Assembly: GCA_003427395.1 (NCBI GenBank)
Contig: BFEA01000360.1
Coordinates: 711,298-738,306 of the forward strand
Direction of reading: 5' to 3'
Length of the DNA: 27,009 nucleotides
From: Chara braunii
Taxonomy: Eukaryota; Streptophyta; Charophyceae; Charales; Characeae
Shown here: in pieces, positions 9,884-19,580 of the stretch
How positions within the stretch are numbered: the first letter of the stretch is position 1
How the letters are laid out: the number at the start of each line of letters is the position of its first letter
Notes under the pieces: model-generated
Databases searched by the model: none
The model's input: only the letters and a program-made list of their open reading frames with translations
What the model was told of the DNA's origin: nothing
Translations under genes and position numbers: made by a program

Positions 9884-11857
9884 ATGAGCGACAGAGAGGA
9901 CCCTGTGTCGGACGATCGGATCCTGCGTTCGTCAAGACGCCCGTTGGTTGACATAGCATTAGGACCCGAGAATGACCGTTTTCTGTTCCGCCATCTTAGG
10001 GAGAGGCAGCAGCAGTAGCGGAGGGCTAGGGACGCAGAGGCAAGCAGAGCCTTTGGAAGCGAGGCAGCTACTTCAGCAGCCAACATGGCCACCGCTGCGC
10101 ATAAAAGCCTCAGGCCAGTAGTTCAAGGACGGTCGGGGTGACGGTCGCACAGACCCTGAGTCAGTTCGCTGGTGTTATGGCAAGCCAGCAATTAGTATTA
10201 ACTCCCGAAGAGGTCGCCATTTAGCGAGCAAGCGCTCATGAGGCACAGCTACAGAAGGCATTAGATGAGATACAGGCAAAAACGGAGAGAATGATCAGAC
10301 GAAGGTCTAGGATGTAGCGGAGACAAGCGGACATTAGAGAGTTAGAGGAGATGGACGTGACCAACATGGATGGCGATGTAAGGACTGTCAGGACAGCCCC
10401 GCTAAATGTAGTGGAGATGCAGGACGACCATACGTCCCTCTTGCAAGACATTCAGAAAGCCTAGCCGTGCTGGTCGGGCAAGTTCAGGCCACACCATCAC
10501 CATTTGGGCCAGGTGCCTGGGCCGTGGTACAACCTCCTCCTTTTGTCCCACCTGTAACTGGAGTAGCCCCATTTACAGTCTTTCCAGCTTCGGTATAGGT
10601 CGCTTCCCATTTGGTTATGCCTTTTACAGGCGGGTTCCCAGCAGGTCCTAGTGTACAAATTTCTGTACAGACAGTGTTCTCCCAACCTCTGTTGTAGACT
10701 GCCGTAATAAGGCAGTCTGTCGTCTCGCAGCCAACACAGCCTCAGGGCACACAACCCCAACAGCAGCTAGTGCAGCAGCCTGCACCCCAGGGCCCACAGC
10801 CTGGAGTAGTGCAGGCACCGAGACACGGATAGTGGGTACCAAAGACTGCCATTGCATTACCGAAACCCTTCTTAGGAGATAAGAGGGGTCTGGACCTCGA
10901 CACCTGGTTGAGGTCGGTGCCAGTCTATGTGAAGTGCAAGTTAACCTTGCCTCACGAGGAAGTGCTTGTGGCTGCCTCCTATCTGGAGGGGAGTGCAGCA
11001 AGGTGGTTAAGTGGGTATGTGCAGCTACAGAGGTATTGTCATGACTTCCACGCTTGGGCACTCACCCAGAAATTGGATGATTTCCTTAAGTTGGTGGAAG
11101 AAAGGTGGCATGATCCGCAGGAGGCTCAAAAGGCCACCGATGCGATACTGACCCTGAGCTGAAGAAAGTTCAGGTCAGTAAGGGATGACACAGACATCGT
11201 TGAGCGTCTGATCTGTGTTCTTGAAGTGCGCTACTATCCCCAGGTCTTACTCACCACTTACCTGAGGTGTCTCCCTGTAGAACGCAGGAATCAGTTGGCA
11301 AGTGAGACAATGATCGTAGTACATAACTTTCCCTCGTTCAGCAAGAAGGTCCTAGATCTAGAGGCAAAGATCGGGCATGGGCACCAACCCACTACGGACG
11401 GTAGGAAGAAGACACTGCCTCCTAATTGGAAGGCTAAGGGGTGCATTATGTTCGTCGATAACAATGGTTTTGCCATAGAGTTAGACGGCGACTTCCAGGA
11501 GGGAGTAGGGTCAGAGACGGATAGCGCAGAAGCTTCAGGGGGTGGGGCAGTCGCTGCCTCTGTTCAGAAAGGTAAGGCGACCGGTAGACGCCGTGGAGGT
11601 TCCTGGTCAAGGAGTCAAGTAGACCCCAATGCTCCTCCATGTGAGAAAGCGGGGCTTATTGAGGACGTGTGGAGAGATCGTTACTCCCGAGCGACTTGAA
11701 TTCGTTGTGGTCAATATGGCCATAACCAATTCAAGTGTCGGAACAAGAAGGTAACAAAAACGATCCCGCCTACGATGGGGCAGGTGCCAGTCTCCTCCAC
11801 TTCCCAAGGTAGCAATGCGGCCAGCAGTTCTGGCACTGCTCCGGGAAACACGTCGGG
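9884..11857 (+). pseudogene. Gag polyprotein, element B
   Basis: Gag forms the virus-like particle that packages element RNA in the cytoplasm. The likely start ATG at 9884 opens MSDREDPVSDDRILRSS, followed by Arg/Gln/Ala-rich helical sequence. After a frameshift near 10130 a second helical part is seen, then a Pro/Gln-rich linker (10480-10830). The capsid-like core (10850-11400) shows PKPFLGDKRGLDLDTWLR and YLEGSAARWLSGYVQL, resembling retrotransposon gag domains. At the C-terminus, IRCGQYGHNQFKCRN (about 11700-11745) is a CCHC zinc knuckle whose first Cys codon has become a TGA stop (11697). In-frame stops are at 10016, 10222, 10315, 10596, 10695, 10830, 11160 and 11697, none of them TAA. 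Confidence 0.82.
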
Positions 11858-12523
11858 CCAGTAGGAATTATAGTTGTTCCTGCTAGGGTCGAGGTGGTGG
11901 ACACCCCCTCACCATCTCGAGAGATGGCCCAAGCTATTGACTCCGTTGTCGTCCTGCCAACACATTCGGACCAATCGATCCTCAGTTCGATGAATGTGTT
12001 TGAGCCCTTAGAGGAGCTAAAGGAGGAGTGGTCTAGATCGGGCCCACTAGCTTCTTGGACGGCCATGGCAAAAACTCCTAAGGGTGAGTTATTCGTCGGC
12101 CGTAAGGTCGGGGCCTTTTACGACACCTGTTCGACGAGGAACTTTATCGGTTGCGCTTGTGTTGAATGGCTGCGCTTACAGGAGCAAGTGCAGCACCTTT
12201 GTCGACCCGTGAAGTCGACGTGTGCCAACAAATAGTGCATGGTAGTCAATGACTACCTAAAAGACATTGAGTGTTGTTTCCCGTACTCGGGAGGGGAACT
12301 GAGACATGAAGTCTCATTCCTAGTCAGCGATGATCTCCCTATGGATATCTTGTTGGGTATGTACTATATTTCGGTTGCACAGCTCCATTTTGACTGGGAC
12401 CGAAAAGTGGTCAAACACACTTTGCCGGAGGGGGGACCGCAAGATTACATAAGTGTAAAGCTAATAGTCTGGTTGAGTCCTACAGATGCATGTATGTGGG
12501 CGCATTCTATAATTATTATAAGC
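11858..12523 (+). pseudogene. Retropepsin-like protease, element B
   Basis: After a Ser/Thr-rich linker, FYDTCSTRNFIG (near 12118) corresponds to the retropepsin active site D-T-G-A/S, with Gly replaced by Cys. DILLGMYYI (about 12340-12370) is the second conserved block. A TAG at 12233-12235 lies between them in the same frame. The frame differs from gag, so a frameshift lies shortly before 11858. The replaced active-site glycine alone would probably abolish activity. It lies between the gag zinc knuckle and RT, as expected for gypsy. Confidence 0.75.
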
Positions 12524-12543
12524 AAAATCTGGAGGAGGGTATG
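12524..12543 (+). other. Internal near-copy of the polypurine tract, element B
   Basis: AAAATCTGGAGGAGGGTATG matches the 3' polypurine tract and LTR start at 15484-15503 at 18 of 20 positions. It lies at the protease-RT junction, in coding sequence. A central polypurine tract that starts a second plus-strand DNA is known in HIV-1 and Ty1; such use here is only an inference. Confidence 0.5.
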
Positions 12544-13487
12544 TACGTTGTGTACGTCTCTCCAGAGGGCGAGCCGGTGAAAATGCCTCCAGAGATAGAG
12601 GGAGTTGTTGCTAGGTACCCTGATCTATTTGAAGAGCCAAAAGGGGTTGTTGAGAGTTAGGTCGTCCACGCAATAGAGATTATCCCAGGATCTAGTATTA
12701 TGAAAGGTAGGATCCATCGGATGTCTCCAGTGGAGCTTGATAAGCTTCGTCGGCAACTCAAGGAACTCATAGAGAAAGGTTGGATCCGGCCGAGTGTTTC
12801 CCCTTACGGGTCTCTTGTCCTATTCATACCAGAGAAGGGGTGAAAATTGAGGATGTGCATTGACTATAGGGGCCTCAATGCCATCACTGTGAAGAACGCA
12901 GAGCCCCTACCGCGCATCGATGACTTGTTGGACGGAGTGCAAGGTTGTCGGTACTTCAGTAAGATAGATCTGAAGTCCAGGTACCATTAGATTCCAATCC
13001 GGCCCGAGGATCAACACAAAACCGCGTTTCAAACCAGGTACAGTCTGTACAAGTTTGTGGTGATGCCTTTCAACCTTTGTAATGGTCCTGGCATCTTTCA
13101 ACACGCTATGAACCGGATTTTTCATGACTACTTGAACAAGTTTGTCATCGTGTACCTCGATGACATACTTATCTTTAGTAGGACCGTCGAGGAGCATGTA
13201 GCCCATCTAGACAAAGTCCTTAGGATCCTTCGGCAACACCAATTCAAGATTAAGCGGGAGAAGTGTGAGTTTGGTCGCACCCAGATCTTGTATCTGGGTC
13301 ATGAGATTTCTGCGTAGGGATTGAAGCCCAATGACGCGAAGGTGGCCAACATTCGTGACTGGCCGCGTCCTTAGTCTGTGACAAAGATGAGGTCCTTCTT
13401 GGGGATGACCTACTGCAATTTTTTGAAAAATTATAGCATAATGGCTGCACCTTTGACGGACCTCACACGCCTTGACACCCCGTAGGA
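12544..13487 (+). pseudogene. Reverse transcriptase, element B (YLDD box intact)
   Basis: Conserved blocks in order: [67 protein letters not shown], a block ending MPFNLCNGPGIFQ, and FVIVYLDDILIFSR with the catalytic YLDD at 13153-13164. Then come ILYLGHEIS and the connection region FLGMTYCNFLKNYS. In-frame stops are at 12658 (TAG), 12841 (TGA), 12988, 13315, 13372 and 13483 (all TAG). The finger and palm motifs remain otherwise readable, so apart from stops this is the best-preserved RT here. The usual Gly and Ala in MPFGLxNAPAxFQ have changed. Confidence 0.92.
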
Positions 13488-13965
13488 GTGGACGAGGCTG
13501 CTTTCAGACATCTGAAACACTCCTTAACACATTATGAGGTCTTGAAACTTCCTCATCCTGACAAGCCGTTTATAGTAACCACAAACGCCAACCAATATGG
13601 CATTGGTGCCGTGCTTGCGCAGCAAGAGAGGCCGAAGTTGAGGTCAGTAGAGTACATGTCCAAAAAGATGCCCTCTCAGAAGTTGGCTTAGTCCACCTAC
13701 GAAAAAGAACTCTATGCAATTTATGAAGCGCTAACCCACTGAAGGCACGATCTCCTTAGGAGGTTCTTCTACGTCAGGACTGATCATCAGACCCTAAAGC
13801 GGATGAGAACCCAGCCTGTGTTCTCCAATGCTTTGAAACGCTCGATTGAAGTCATAGAGCAGCATGATTTTGAACCCCAGTACATCAAAGGAGAGTACAA
13901 CAAGGTCGCTGATGCGCTGTCGCGTAGACCAGACTTCCTTGGTGCGCTGATTACTGAGTTCGGGT
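13488..13965 (+). pseudogene. RNase H domain, element B
   Basis: FRHLKHSLTHYEVLKLPH, then VTTNANQYGIGAVLAQQ, YMSKKMPSQKLA, STYEKELYAIYEAL, VRTDHQTLK and VADALSRRP cover the whole domain. The first catalytic Asp (normally TDAS/TDAN) is Asn, a G-to-A change. Stops are at 13689 (TAG) and 13740 (TGA, where related domains have Trp). A one-base frameshift near 13490 joins it to the connection region. Confidence 0.88.
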
Positions 13966-15224
13966 TTGCGGACAATGTTACTCAGTCCTTGGTGGAAGCC
14001 TATTGTGAGGATCCGTTCATGGCAAAGATCATACGCAGACTCAAGGCGAAGGACAAGGTGACTTCTGACGAGTTTGTGTTGGTTGATGGTCTGTTGTTCC
14101 TCAAGAAGACCGGGAGTAAACGTTTGTGTGTGCCAAATAGAGAGTCTTTGCGTAGTTTCTTTCTAGGAGAGTCTCATGACGCCACCAGACATTTTTGGTA
14201 TAAGAAGACTGCGGCTAACATGTTGCAGCGTTTGTGGTGGCCCACGATGATGAAAGATGCCAAACTGTATGTCGAGACTTGCCAACTTTGTCAACGTGAC
14301 AAGCTTCAGACACAGGCTCCTCTTGGGCTACTCAAGCCCCTTCTGGTTCCGGACAGGCCCGGTGAAAGCCTGTCCATGGACTTCATGGATACACTGGTCA
14401 CTAGCAAGAGTGGTATGAAGTATATTTTCATCATTGTGGATAGGTTTAGTAAGTGTGCTAGGTTAGTAGCTATGCCGGAAATAACAAAGACCGAGTACGT
14501 CATCAAGTTGTTTAAGGAAAATAGGGTCAGAGACTTCGGCTTGCCTAAGTCTATAGTAAGCGACCGGGATGTCCGGTTTACCAGCGATTTGTGGTCAACT
14601 GCAGATGACCTCTGGGAATCACCCTGAGGCGAATGGACAGGCCGAGCAAATGAACCGCGTTGTACAACACCTGTTGAGGCTCTACATTAAGCCTAATCAG
14701 GTGGAATGGGATGAAAAGCTTGCTCCCATTTCCTGTTTGTACAATAACGCAATACACAACGCAACCGGGGTCAGTCCAAAGAGCCTGCTACGGACATTCA
14801 AGCCTAGACTCCCTCTGGACTTCCTGCTACCAGAGAACCAGCCCACTGCTGCACCAGGCACTCTAGAATCCGCTTATCGTTACGAGAATCTCATGCAACA
14901 AGCAGCGGATAACGTGCATAAAGCACAGGCGGCCATGATAGAATCTGAGAACAAGCACCGCCGCCTATCTACATTTCAGGTAGGGGACAGAGTCTGGGTG
15001 AAAGCTTTGGAACTGGTGCGGGAGCATGGGATCTCTCGCAAACTCATGCCACAATATTTCGGGCCATGGGAGGTTCTAGACACTGTCGGAGATGATCCTG
15101 ACGGGCCATCCTACATAATACGGATCCCTAGTCACCTTCATACATACCTTGTCTTTCACGCCTCCAAACTTACACCTTTCGAGGAAATTGATCAGTTTCC
15201 CTCTCGTCGGTCTATGCTGCCCCC
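13966..15224 (+). pseudogene. Integrase, element B
   Basis: The zinc-binding H2C2 part is visible (HDATRHFWYKKT, later CQLCQRDK), near 14175-14310. The DDE core has SMDFMDTLV, IIVDRFSKCARLVAMP and SIVSDRDVRFTSDLW. Here, near 14590-14605, sequence is missing and the frame changes, and the core resumes with GNHPEANGQAEQMN carrying the catalytic Glu. After QHLLRLYI and LYNNAIHNATGVSPKSLL comes the C-terminal part FQVGDRVWVKALEL and the GPY/F motif YFGPWEVLD, then a helical end with VFHASKLTPFEE. Coding is open from 13743 to about 14600 and from there to 15325. The deletion lies between the second D and E and should inactivate the enzyme. Confidence 0.92.
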
Positions 15225-15465
15225 AACCATGGATGGAGAGGTCGACATCGACAACATCGTCGACCACAAGGAAATGTCGGTTTCAAGACCAACAAGTAGG
15301 GGTCGTCCTCCAAAGCCGAAGCTGTAGTATCGCGTTCGGTTCAAACATCACACTGATCCTAAGAAGGACCGATGGTTCACAAGGGAGGAACTGATGCAGA
15401 CCGCCCCACAGGTTGTCGCTCACTATGAGAAGGCACTGCAGAAAGGAAAGCACCTAATTGAGTGA
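15225..15465 (+). pseudogene. Chromodomain of integrase, element B
   Basis: EVDIDNIVDHKEM starts the domain, followed by a 17-residue Ser/Arg/Pro/Lys-rich insert (RPTSRGRPPKPKL) and then YRVRFKHHTDPKKDRWFTREEL and a C-terminal helix. The pattern E-x-I-x-x-I-x-x-H, Y-x-V-x-(F/W), W matches chromodomains of chromoviruses, with an unusually long first loop. A TAG at 15325 interrupts it, and the natural stop is TGA at 15463. It is the last coding part before the polypurine tract. Confidence 0.75.
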
Positions 15466-15486
15466 ACTTCTCAGAGGATTATCAAA

Positions 15487-15501
15487 ATATGGAGGAGGGA
15501 A
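15487..15501 (+). other. Polypurine tract of element B
   Basis: ATATGGAGGAGGGAA lies directly before the TG of the 3' LTR and 21 bases after the integrase stop. This is the plus-strand primer site. Confidence 0.9.
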
Positions 15502-16420
15502 TGCGAGACTCAAGGCCTCGATAAGCCCTACTGGGCCCTGTTTTAAGTAAGAAAGGGCGCCTTAAGTGAAGGCGGGCCTGACAAGTGACGAGAGGCCTAT
15601 TTTGGGCTTTCATGCAACCAGGAAATTCAGGCAGTTGCGCAGCGCCAGTTGGTTGAGCAAGCCCAGGCCCTGCCTGCCTTTTTCTAAACGTACCTGAGGC
15701 TGGCCCTGGGCCAGACACGGGGCAATGACTTAACACAGGCCGCTAGCAGTTGGACACAAGTAACCACCCCAGGCCCTGTGTCTGATTCCCTGGGACAAGG
15801 GGCTCAGCCACTCGGGGCCTACCGGAAGCTTCTGGGTAGGGGCCCGACGCAGCCAGGCAGCACGCAGCAGGCAGGTCATTTCCATAAAGGAAAGTGCCTG
15901 CCTCCGCATTGGATATTCGGGTACTTGCTACATGCTGCGCTATTGACAGGCACGCGGTGCTCACGGGCGAGCAGGGCACACACAGGCAGCCATAGCCAAG
16001 CTGATTTGCGATACGCTGGATGGGGTGCACAATGGTCCTTGGGTGCACATGGCATCTGTATGGGGGGATCGAGGTTGTGAGTGAAGCGTGAGACATACCT
16101 AGTGCTTGAGGCAAACAACATTGGCCGAGATCTGCTCGTACTTCGGGAAGCTGTTGACGTCACCAGCGACATTGTAGATAGGCTAGATATGATCTGCCAT
16201 ACGTAGTCTGAGCACTCAGCACCAGATAGGAATTCCACATTGGTTCATTGGTGATGATGATGAGACTATTCCAGCATTGTCACTTGTGAGTTTTTGTTGT
16301 GCTCTTATTTGGTGGAACTCAACTTGCAATTCTGCTTTTGGTTTGAGGTCAAGACTATCAAGTTTCATGTGTATGATGCTGCTTCGTTTCTGGAATTTGC
16401 TATCGCTCATTTTCCTTGCA
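15502..16420 (+). mobile_element. 3' LTR of gypsy element B
   Basis: 919 bp, TGCGAGACTC to CCTTGCA, aligned end to end with 7689-8605. Compared with the 5' copy it has a 16-bp extra stretch near 15557-15574 that contains a small inverted repeat (GCCTT-AAGTG-AAGGC), and it lacks about 19 bases near 15945. Sequence beyond 16420 no longer matches the 5' copy; instead the interrupted LINE resumes. Confidence 0.95.
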
Positions 16421-16424
16421 CAAG
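16421..16424. repeat. Target site duplication (right copy) of gypsy B
   Basis: CAAG, the same four bases as 7685-7688. See the left copy for the frame argument. Confidence 0.9.
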
Positions 16425-17660
16425 CGACTTTGGTTATGAAATGTTGTCTAGAGGCATCTCCTGTCCACAGGTAGGCTGTGGCCTTTTTCCTTAGGTTCCT
16501 CAATGTCAAGTGGTCAGGCGCCCTGAAGGCTGCCACATACCACATCATAGCGAAAATGGTTGACTTTAGATAAGGGTTCTTCCACGTAAAGAGGTGTTTA
16601 TTTTGCCCCGGCTACTTTGTTTGTCATCTTGGCTAGGAGGCTAAGGGACATGTCTTTGCTCCATGTTCTATCATTTGGATCCCTAGGACTCTCAAGGGGT
16701 CTTTTGTGTCTAACCAAGTCATGCCCTCTCGAGTGTTTTGGGGAAGGTCTATGCTTCCATATGTTAACCACCAGCCTATTGTTCTCTGCCAGTTGATTTG
16801 CATTTCAGACGTTAGTTGGTATGTTTTCATTGCTCTAGTGAGGGCCTCGAGGGAGGAGTTGGATGCCTTTATGAATACAGTCAAGTCATTTGCAAACATG
16901 ATTGTGGGTGGTATGTGGTGTGGTCTGCTGGGGTCTTCTGATGAATTTGTGAGTCTTTGTATGGATGGGTCTTTCCTGAGGAAAGAGGCTATCCCCTCCA
17001 TGATGAATAGGAATATAGGGGCCGCTAGTGGGTCGCCTTGCCTTACGGACCTAGACATCTTAGAGATTAGATATGTGACCGTTTACTTGAATTGCTCCGT
17101 GTGCGTCATTGTACAAGATTCTAACCCATTTTTTGGAGTTTGGACCCACTCCCATTTTTTCCATACATTGCTAGAGGAATTCCTAGACTTGGCCGTAGGC
17201 TTTCTCCGATTCAAATGTACCTTACTGATTCCGCTAGAGTCATTGCGTTGTCGTATACGAATCTGCCCGGAATGAAGCATGTTTGGTCTATGTGGAAGCA
17301 GTTTTTGGTGATCTTCCTGATTCTGTTGGCTAGAAGTTTGGCTAGAATACTATATAGTACTGTTAGTAGGGTGATGGGTCAGTAATTTTTTATGTCTGTG
17401 GGATCTCCCTTCTTGTATAGTAGGGTGACTATCCCAGTACTGAGATATTTCCCTAAGCCATTAGAAGTCGATGCTTTCCTTATAAACTTATTGTACTCTT
17501 CCCCTAAGAGTTCCCAGTACCTTTGCCAAACTCTTTGGACAATCCATCTTGACCAGGGGTTTTCCCAACTTTCAGTGAGTCCAAGGCTTTTTTAATTTCC
17601 TCATTTGTAATTGGTGCATCTTGTTCTCCAACAAGTGTCGTGAGAATTGTTTTGGCCAAG
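16425..17660 (-). pseudogene. LINE ORF2 reverse transcriptase domain
   Basis: Minus-strand RT motifs of L1-type LINEs in order: ITNEEIKKALDSLKVGKTPG then QDGLSKEF (17529-17600); YRPI-like PITLLTVLYSILAKLLANR; FIPGRFVYDNAMTLAES (about 17235-17280); a worn KAYD box read as KAYG; MGVGPNSKKWVRILYNDA; SVRQGDPLAAPIFLFIMEG (about 17000-17050); and the catalytic box as FAND at 16885-16896 instead of FADD. Then LRVLGIQM and, near the junction, LRKKATAYLWTGDASRQHF. Several frameshifts and stops separate the blocks. The Asp-to-Asn change in FADD should kill polymerase activity. The protein continues at 7684 on the far side of gypsy B. Confidence 0.9.
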
Positions 17661-18290
17661 TGTTTAGATACTTTTTCTCTTGCTCGTATCACTGATCCTG
17701 GAGTAGGTTGTTTTATTTTAGAGGTATAAAGGTTTTTGTAAAAGGTTTTTCCTATTGACAATATCTTTCTTGGGTTTGAAGTAAACCCCTTTTCTCCTCT
17801 AAGTTGATGAATGGCGGAGTTTCTCCCTCTTGCTCTAATTTTTTGAAAGAAATACTTCGTCATTTTGTCTCCTTCTTCCCACTCTCTGATTCTTACTCTT
17901 AATCTCATTCCCTTTGCTTTCCATGAATTCCAGATGCCCATTTTTTATTTTGCTTTGACTAGAGAATCCTCATATAGAGACTTGTCGGGGTTACTAATGA
18001 GGTTTCTTTCTGCTACTTGGATTGTTGTTTCTAGTTCTTTTATGCGCTGGTTCCTTTGGGCTCCTGGTTTTCTGGACGTTATGGATGCTGCTTTGGATAA
18101 ATTGACTACTATGCTTGGGAAGTCCGTTCCTTCTCTTTCCGATTCTATGCACGCAATGGCTACTGCTTCCTTCATTTGTGGAGTGTCTAATATGAAATTA
18201 TTTATCTTGAAGAAGCTAGGGCCTTTTTGTATTCCAGGGTTAAAGAGTAGAGTGATGAAAATTGGGCTATGATCTAGACCATTATTGTAA
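17661..18290 (-). pseudogene. LINE ORF2 linker between endonuclease and RT
   Basis: A mostly open minus-strand stretch encodes a charged, helix-prone linker (for example MKEAVAIACIESEREGTDFP and later WEEGDKMTKYFFQKIRARGR, HQLRGEKGFTSNPRKI). The last part, with a pattern like KYFFxxxRxR, is the usual segment between endonuclease and RT in plant L1 elements. One TAG near 17942 interrupts it. Confidence 0.75.
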
Positions 18291-19138
18291 GGCAGTTTGC
18301 CTATTTCGACGTTGTGGATTGCTCCTCTGAGTGATTCAGAAACTAGAAAGTAGTCTATTGTTGAGCTTGTTATGTGTTGTGATCTGTTTATTTTCCTGAA
18401 GGTGAGTCTTTGTTTTGTGGGCGGGATATTCTAAGGGGTTCTATTAAGTGTCTTTCCAAGATGAGTGTATTCATCTCCTGAGCTTCACTTAACAAGGTTT
18501 CTTCCCTATTCATTTGTTGTGAGGATATCCGGTCGTTTAATGGGCCAAGTAACGTGTTCCAATCTCCTACTAGTAGCACGTGTTTTTGTGTGTCGCATTT
18601 TGTTGAGATACGTTGTATAAACTCTCTTCTCTGAGTTGAGTCATTGGGGGCACAGACATTTAATAGTTGGAAAGGATTCTTCCTTGTACGTGAAGTGAAT
18701 TTCAATCCATCCTCCTTCTTCAACGTCTATTTGAAATACCATGATGTTGATTTGGTTGACTGTTTTTGAGTTCCCATTCCAGAGTATGGTTGTTCCTGCT
18801 AAGCCAATTCTTGTTGACAGAGCCCATTGACTTGCTTTTACATACTTGAGTTTGGACTGTATTCGGTTGATGGTTGCTTGGTGCTCTGCTGAGTTGGTTA
18901 GGTGTGTTTCTTGTATGCATGATATGTCTGGGTTCCTTGAGAACCAGTTGACGTAATTGGTTATATTGTCTCATTTTTCACTATTGGATAAGATTGTTGC
19001 TAGTCCGTTAACGTTCCATGACATCACTGTTAACTCAGGCTCCCTCGGCTTGAGTGTGTAATGTCGAATTTGGCCTGCTTGTATGTCAGAGTTATGTGGT
19101 TCGGTGATGTCATAGAGGGTTGGTTGTAGGACCAACAT
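18291..19138 (-). pseudogene. LINE ORF2 AP-endonuclease domain
   Basis: The endonuclease nicks target DNA to start target-primed reverse transcription. Minus-strand motifs: MSWNVNGLA (19029-19000), SCIQETHL (about 18895-18920) with the catalytic Glu, QLLNVCAPNDSTQRREF (about 18620-18670), LLVGDWNTLLG (18545-18580, with GDWN as in GDFN), DRISSQ, TIDYFLVSESL and DHSPIF (about 18262-18280, the final catalytic His). The most likely start is the ATG at 19138, in frame with MSWNVNGL. A TGA at 18973-18971 and frameshifts near 18720 and 18400 break the frame. All main catalytic motifs are readable. Confidence 0.9.
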
Positions 19139-19330
19139 TACCTTTCAGTTGCAGTCAGTCCTGATTGAGTCAGCCCTCGTATTTTAGTCGTCCGTTGAGC
19201 TCTCTTGCATCATCTTTGAGATTTTGTTTCCTTGGATTGGTTCAGATTATCAGTATGTAACCGTTTGGTATCGGAGTGAACTCTCGGAGAAAGTTCCGAC
19301 TCAAAGTCACCATCTTGAGCCCATTAGAAA
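19139..19330 (-). other. LINE 5' region or ORF1 remnant
   Basis: Upstream of ORF2 the minus strand has a short coding-like segment (FTPIPNGYIL, then DDARELNGRLKYEG) ended by stops. It may be the end of ORF1 or 5' leader. No RRM or CCHC motif typical of ORF1 is visible, and no LINE 5' end can be placed. Confidence 0.35.
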
Positions 19331-19410
19331 AGGTTGATTTTTTATTGTTTGATTGAATTGATTAGTTCTTTGATTAATTGAAATTTCGTTGTTGTTGCAT
19401 AAAGGAAAAT

Positions 19411-19577
19411 GTCGAACTTCCGTAAATCCCGGAAATCCGCGAGTTCCACAATTTTTGGAATTCCGTGAATTTCGACATTTTGTGAATTCCGTGATTTTCG
19501 AAATTCTTGAATTCCTCGAATTCTGCAAATTTCGGTATTCCATGAATTTCGCGAAATCCGCACGAAATCCGCGACTG
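19411..19577. repeat. Degenerate 9-bp tandem array (GAATTCCGT/GAAATCCGC)
   Basis: About 165 bases consist of imperfect 9-base units built around GAATTC, GAAATCC and GAATTTCG, repeated some 17 times with small insertions. All three minus frames stay open across it, which is a by-product of the repeat (Asn-Ser-Arg repeats) and not a gene. The palindromic GAATTC core makes many units self-complementary. Confidence 0.8.
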
Positions 19578-19580
19578 CAA

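Larger units (their letters stand above)
7689..16420 (+). mobile_element. Complete Ty3/gypsy chromovirus-like retrotransposon B (8.7 kb, degenerate)
   Basis: Two similar LTRs (7689-8605, 15502-16420) bound an internal region with a PBS-like site, long leader, gag with capsid and zinc knuckle remnants, protease, RT, RNase H, integrase, chromodomain and polypurine tract, all on the plus strand. Order and motifs are typical of chromoviruses. It is flanked by CAAG duplications and sits inside a minus-strand LINE ORF2. Coding parts carry about 18 premature stops (14 TAG, 4 TGA), several frameshifts and an integrase deletion, so it is non-autonomous, although the RT active box YLDD remains. Confidence 0.95.

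Noticed and set aside
19266-19277. TGGTATCGGAGT, a second PBS-like site
   Set aside because: It lies in the LINE 5' region, has no LTR-like end before it and no gag after it. The minus strand reads as coding-like sequence there, so the 10 of 12 match is probably chance.
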